Positions 6,307 to 8,756 of a stretch of DNA of 8,756 nucleotides are shown piece after piece (the stretch's first letter is position 1; every line of letters begins with the position of its first letter). Source of the stretch: Bacteroidetes/Chlorobi group bacterium ChocPot_Mid. Lineage in GTDB: Bacteria > Bacteroidota > Ignavibacteria > Kapaibacteriales > UBA2268. Position numbers and translations under genes: made by a program. The DNA is taken from assembly GCA_003731675.1 (NCBI GenBank), contig RCNQ01000169.1:1-8756 (forward strand), in the 5' to 3' direction. The notes under the pieces were generated by a model. It had not been told where the DNA came from. It searched no databases and saw only the letters and a program-made list of their open reading frames with translations.

Positions 6307-6369
6307 ATAATTGATAATTGATAATTGAAAATTGATAATTGATAATTGATAATTGATAATTGATAATTG
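6307..6369. repeat. Nine-unit heptamer tandem array (ATAATTG)
   Basis: Nine uninterrupted 7-base units run from 6307 to 6369. Eight are ATAATTG and the fourth (6328-6334) is AAAATTG. The near-perfect copy identity suggests recent slippage. Each junction creates TTGATA, a five-of-six match to a -35 box, and the array ends about 100 bases before the hslO start. It resembles the short heptameric tandem repeats described in cyanobacteria and Bacteroidota. It is not a CRISPR array: there are no spacers. Confidence 0.95.
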
Positions 6370-6389
6370 AAAAGTGGGAATTTTATATA
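6360..6389 (+). promoter_or_regulatory. Possible hslO promoter using the last heptamer unit
   Basis: TTGATA (6360-6365), supplied by the last heptamer junction, is 18 bases from TATATA (6384-6389). A better -10 box, TATAAT at 6386-6391, has a 20-base spacing. If either is used, transcription starts near 6396 and the G10 tract falls at the start of the leader. This rests on classical sigma70 rules and is weak. Confidence 0.25.
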
Positions 6390-6401
6390 ATTTATGTTAA
6401 T

Positions 6402-6411
6402 GGGGGGGGGG
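6402..6411 (+). repeat. G10 homopolymer tract upstream of hslO
   Basis: Ten consecutive G residues lie 60 bases before the hslO ATG in very AT-rich DNA. Tracts of this length slip during replication and can cause phase variation when in a promoter or leader. The length could also be misread in sequencing or assembly. Confidence 0.9.
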
Positions 6412-6471
6412 AAATATATTTTGCTGGGTGAAGAAGTAAAATAAATTGTGTTATTTTCAATCTATAAGATC

Positions 6472-7386
6472 ATGAAAAAAACTAAAGAAGAAATACTTGA
6501 AGAATTTAAGACAAGGGACAGGGTCGTTAAGGTGCTTTCGAAAGATGGGAAGTTCCGAGCGGCTATGGTAAAGAATACGAAATCGGCAAGGACTGCACAG
6601 GAAAAGCATAAGCTTCATTTTATACCTGCTTTTTTGATGGCTCGTGCTTTGGCAGGAGCTTCGATTTTGTCATCTTTTCTGAAGGGGGAAGAAAGAGTTG
6701 TTATTGAAGTGAGTGGGTCAGGTCTTATGAATTATCTGCTTGTTGAGGCGATGCAGGTTGGAGAGGTGAGAGGTTATGTTAGGTATGATAGTGAGTTGAT
6801 TGATGGACAATTGAATTCTTTGTCGGATATTTTTGGGGAAGGAATTTTTAAGGTAATCAAGATATTGTACAATAAGAAGGAGCCACAGGTAAGTGTTATT
6901 CCAATTCAAAAGGGAGATATTGAGAGTGAGATGGTTAGGTATTTTCAGCTGTCGGAACAGATACAAACAGCTGTTATGCTTGAAGTGGAAGTTGATGATA
7001 ATGGAATGATAACTCAATCGGGTGGTATTGTTATACAAGCAATGCCGGGAGCCAAGAAAAAGGATATTGAGAGGATATCAAAAGATTTAGCTAATGTTAA
7101 ATCAATAGGAACATATTTTAACAAGGGATTGACACCTGATAAAGCGATGAAAGAAATTTTACCTTTCGAGTTTGATTTGCTGAGCAGTACGCCAGTTGAT
7201 TTTTACTGCCGTTGCTCCAAGGAAAATTTTATGTCAAAGCTTTTAACATTAGAGAGCAAAGAAATTCAGGAAATGGTTGATTCAGGGCACAACGAACTTG
7301 TTTGCCAGTACTGCAATACAAAATACCATCTCGATACCCAAGATTTCCAAAAATTACTTGAGGAAACCAAAGCAAAGAGGAATTAA
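6472..7386 (+). CDS. hslO: Hsp33 redox-regulated chaperone
   Basis: Hsp33 is a cytoplasmic holdase that binds unfolding proteins after its zinc-bound cysteines are oxidised. From ATG 6472 the product has 304 residues, near the usual 285-300. The N-terminal substrate-binding domain shows YFQLSEQIQTAV (about 157-168) and GGIVIQAMPGA (about 184-194), both typical. The C-terminal redox switch is complete: C246-R-C248 and C278-Q-Y-C281, the CxC and CxxC zinc ligands. The frame extends upstream to a GTG at 6448, but MKKTKEEIL is a more natural N-terminus than MLFSIYKI; neither start has a strong ribosome binding site. The gene ends with TAA at 7384-7386, directly abutting the last base of purA on the other strand. 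Confidence 0.95.
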   Translation: MKKTKEEILEEFKTRDRVVKVLSKDGKFRAAMVKNTKSARTAQEKHKLHFIPAFLMARALAGASILSSFLKGEERVVIEVSGSGLMNYLLVEAMQVGEVRGYVRYDSELIDGQLNSLSDIFGEGIFKVIKILYNKKEPQVSVIPIQKGDIESEMVRYFQLSEQIQTAVMLEVEVDDNGMITQSGGIVIQAMPGAKKKDIERISKDLANVKSIGTYFNKGLTPDKAMKEILPFEFDLLSSTPVDFYCRCSKENFMSKLLTLESKEIQEMVDSGHNELVCQYCNTKYHLDTQDFQKLLEETKAKRN

Positions 7387-8661
7387 CTATCTCACCAGCG
7401 TATCTGCTCTGTCGGGACTGAGTGAAACAATTTTGATTTCTGCTCCTACGTAATCTTCAATTTCTTTGAAGTAGTCAAGAGCTTCAATTGGTAGTTTGTT
7501 CCATTCCTTGATGCCTCTCAAGCTTTGGTTCCAACCCTTAACGGTTTTGTAAATTGGTTTGGAGTTTACCAAAGACGGTATGTCAGCAGGAAAACTCTTG
7601 AGGATTTTTCCATTTAACTCATAGCCGGTACAGATTCTTATTTCTGACAGTTCATCCAAAACATCAAGCTTAGTTAGGGCTATCTTATTGACACCGTTTA
7701 TCATGACGGAATACTTCAAAGCGACCAAATCAAGCCAGCCGCAACGACGTGGTCTGCCCGTTGTCGCACCGAACTCTGCACCTGTCTTTTGCAGTTGTTG
7801 TCCTATTGTATCAGTTAGCTCTGTCGGGAAAGGACCGTTACCGACTCTGGTGCAGTATGCCTTAACTACACCTATAACATTTTCAATAGCGGTAGGAGGT
7901 ATTCCGAGTCCAGTGCATGCACCACCGGATGTAGGATTAGAACTAGTTACGAAAGGATAAGTACCGTGGTCAAGGTCGAGCAAAGCACCTTGGGCACCTT
8001 CGACGTAAATTCTCTTACCTTTCTTGATTTCTTCGTTCAATAGTAAACTTATGTCAGTAATGTAGGGGTCGATTTTCTTATCAAAGTCGAGATAAGTGTC
8101 AATAATTTCTTCGGTGTTAAACTCTTCGTAATTGTAGATTTTTTTTAGAATATTATTTTTTTCTTTGATATTGTGTCTGAGTTTGTCTTCGAGAGTTTTT
8201 CTGTCGAGCAGGTCAACAATGCGAATACCAATTCTTCTTGCTTTGTCAATATAGCAAGGACCGATGCCTCTTCCTGTTGTACCAATTGCATTTCCTTCCT
8301 TTGAGCTTTCACGGATTTGGTCAAGAATCTTGTGGTAAGGCATAATGAGATGAGCTTTATGACTGATAAACAATCTGTTCTTAACTTCAATACCATGAGA
8401 TTCGAGCATGGTGATTTCATCCATAAGTGCAACGGGGTCTATAACGACACCATTGCCAATTATACATTTTACGTTTTGAGTAAGCATTCCTGAAGGAATT
8501 AAATGTAAGATGAATTGTTGTCCGTCAATTACGATAGTATGCCCTGCGTTTGCACCACCTTGATAGCGTGCAACATAATCAGCATTTTGACTTAGCAAGT
8601 CAACAATTTTTCCTTTTCCTTCATCTCCCCATTGGGTACCAACAATAATATTTACGCTCAT
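7387..8661 (-). CDS. purA: Adenylosuccinate synthetase
   Basis: PurA joins IMP and aspartate using GTP, the first step from IMP to AMP, in the cytoplasm as a dimer. All key elements are present at or near E. coli numbering over 424 residues: GDEGKGK (12-18) with D13, H41 in NAGHT, the IMP loop GTTGRGIGP (127-135), R143 for the partner active site, YPFVTSSNPT (235-244), GATTGRPRR (298-306) with R303 and R305, and K331 in TKLD. The C-terminal guanine-binding motif reads SLSPDR (413-418), with serine where most enzymes have glycine (STGPDR in E. coli), and the chain ends soon after. Translation starts at ATG 8661 without a Shine-Dalgarno match. The stop codon abuts that of hslO with no spacer. 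Confidence 0.97.
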   Translation of the reverse strand: MSVNIIVGTQWGDEGKGKIVDLLSQNADYVARYQGGANAGHTIVIDGQQFILHLIPSGMLTQNVKCIIGNGVVIDPVALMDEITMLESHGIEVKNRLFISHKAHLIMPYHKILDQIRESSKEGNAIGTTGRGIGPCYIDKARRIGIRIVDLLDRKTLEDKLRHNIKEKNNILKKIYNYEEFNTEEIIDTYLDFDKKIDPYITDISLLLNEEIKKGKRIYVEGAQGALLDLDHGTYPFVTSSNPTSGGACTGLGIPPTAIENVIGVVKAYCTRVGNGPFPTELTDTIGQQLQKTGAEFGATTGRPRRCGWLDLVALKYSVMINGVNKIALTKLDVLDELSEIRICTGYELNGKILKSFPADIPSLVNSKPIYKTVKGWNQSLRGIKEWNKLPIEALDYFKEIEDYVGAEIKIVSLSPDRADTLVR

Positions 8662-8684
8662 TTTATCAGATTTTTAAAATTTAA

Positions 8685-8698
8685 CAATTTTCAATTTT
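8685..8698 (-). repeat. Two-unit heptamer repeat (AAAATTG) upstream of purA
   Basis: CAATTTT occurs twice in tandem on the plus strand (8685-8691, 8692-8698). Read on the purA strand this is two AAAATTG units, identical to the variant unit at 6328-6334 in the larger array. The repeats are 24-37 bases upstream of the purA start codon and generate TTGAAA, a possible -35 box. Confidence 0.6.
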
Positions 8699-8707
8699 CA
8701 AAGTTAT

Positions 8708-8756
8708 TCATCCTTCGACAAGCTCATCCTTCGACAAGCTCAGGATGACGTCCTTC
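8708..8756. repeat. TTCGACAAGCTC repeat cluster, running off the window
   Basis: TCATCCTTCGACAAGC is present twice in tandem (8708-8723, 8724-8739). The second copy continues TCAGGATGA, so TCATCCT (8724-8730) and AGGATGA (8742-8748) make a 7-bp stem around TCGACAAGCTC. The window then ends in CGTCCTTC, which looks like the start of another copy with a different arm. The cluster lies 47 bases and more upstream of purA. Confidence 0.85.

Larger units (their letters stand above)
5877..6471. other. Repeat-rich spacer between divergent uppP and hslO
   Basis: These 595 bases hold no credible gene. The only open frame of note (61 codons, minus strand, 5986-6171) runs across hairpins and poor-complexity DNA and has no recognisable domain. 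The spacer must contain the uppP and hslO promoters. In order it carries a cluster of TGTCAT/ATGACA motifs with two T-tract hairpins (5968-6105), a nested inverted repeat (6170-6263) around a TTCGACAAGCTC hairpin, a nine-unit heptamer array (6307-6369), a TATAAT-like box (6386-6391) and a G10 tract (6402-6411). It could be a site of decayed mobile or repetitive DNA. Confidence 0.75.

Noticed and set aside
6307..6369. CRISPR array
   Set aside because: Units are 7 bases long and directly adjacent with no spacers, and no cas genes are present.
6448..6471. Upstream GTG start for hslO adding eight residues
   Set aside because: The extension MLFSIYKI is not typical of Hsp33, while ATG 6472 gives a normal N-terminus. 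It cannot be fully excluded, as neither has a strong ribosome binding site.

Overview
The window looks like a stretch of chromosome from an AT-rich member of the Bacteroidota/Chlorobiota/Ignavibacteria/Kapabacteria group. The clues are low GC by eye, mostly absent Shine-Dalgarno sequences, a large secreted multi-domain metallopeptidase of the kind these phyla export, thioredoxin-fold lipoproteins, and intergenic spacers with heptamer arrays and small TTCGACAAGCTC hairpins. The phylum is inferred from style; no marker gene settles it. No phage, insertion sequence, CRISPR array, tRNA or rRNA is visible.

Layout. Positions 1-1788 (minus) are the N-terminal 596 codons of a secreted zinc metallopeptidase that runs off the left edge. 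A 268-bp spacer with a terminator-like hairpin and a short heptamer array separates it from an MFS exporter (2057-3226, minus). The exporter is divergent from a two-gene plus-strand unit: a gamma-lyase of the Cys/Met PLP family (3350-4534) and a thioredoxin-fold lipoprotein (4535-5038). The lipoprotein ATG follows the lyase stop codon directly and in the same frame. uppP (5043-5876, minus) converges on this unit with a 4-bp gap. The 595 bp from 5877 to 6471 hold no credible gene but are rich in repeats. Then come hslO (6472-7386, plus) and purA (7387-8661, minus), whose stop codons abut with no base between them. The right edge is a cluster of TTCGACAAGCTC repeats upstream of purA.

How the genes relate. 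Most are ordinary housekeeping functions: undecaprenyl phosphate recycling (uppP), redox-activated chaperone (hslO) and AMP synthesis (purA). The one unit suggesting a joint role is the gamma-lyase plus thiol-disulfide lipoprotein, with a divergent exporter and paired AT-rich palindromes in the shared promoter region. A sulfur-amino-acid or thiol theme is plausible but inferred.

No clearly undescribed gene system was found. The most unusual signals are non-coding: a dispersed hairpin family whose arms change together while the loop stays constant, period-7 arrays at three separate spacers, a nested inverted repeat at 6170-6263, and a G10 tract in front of hslO.
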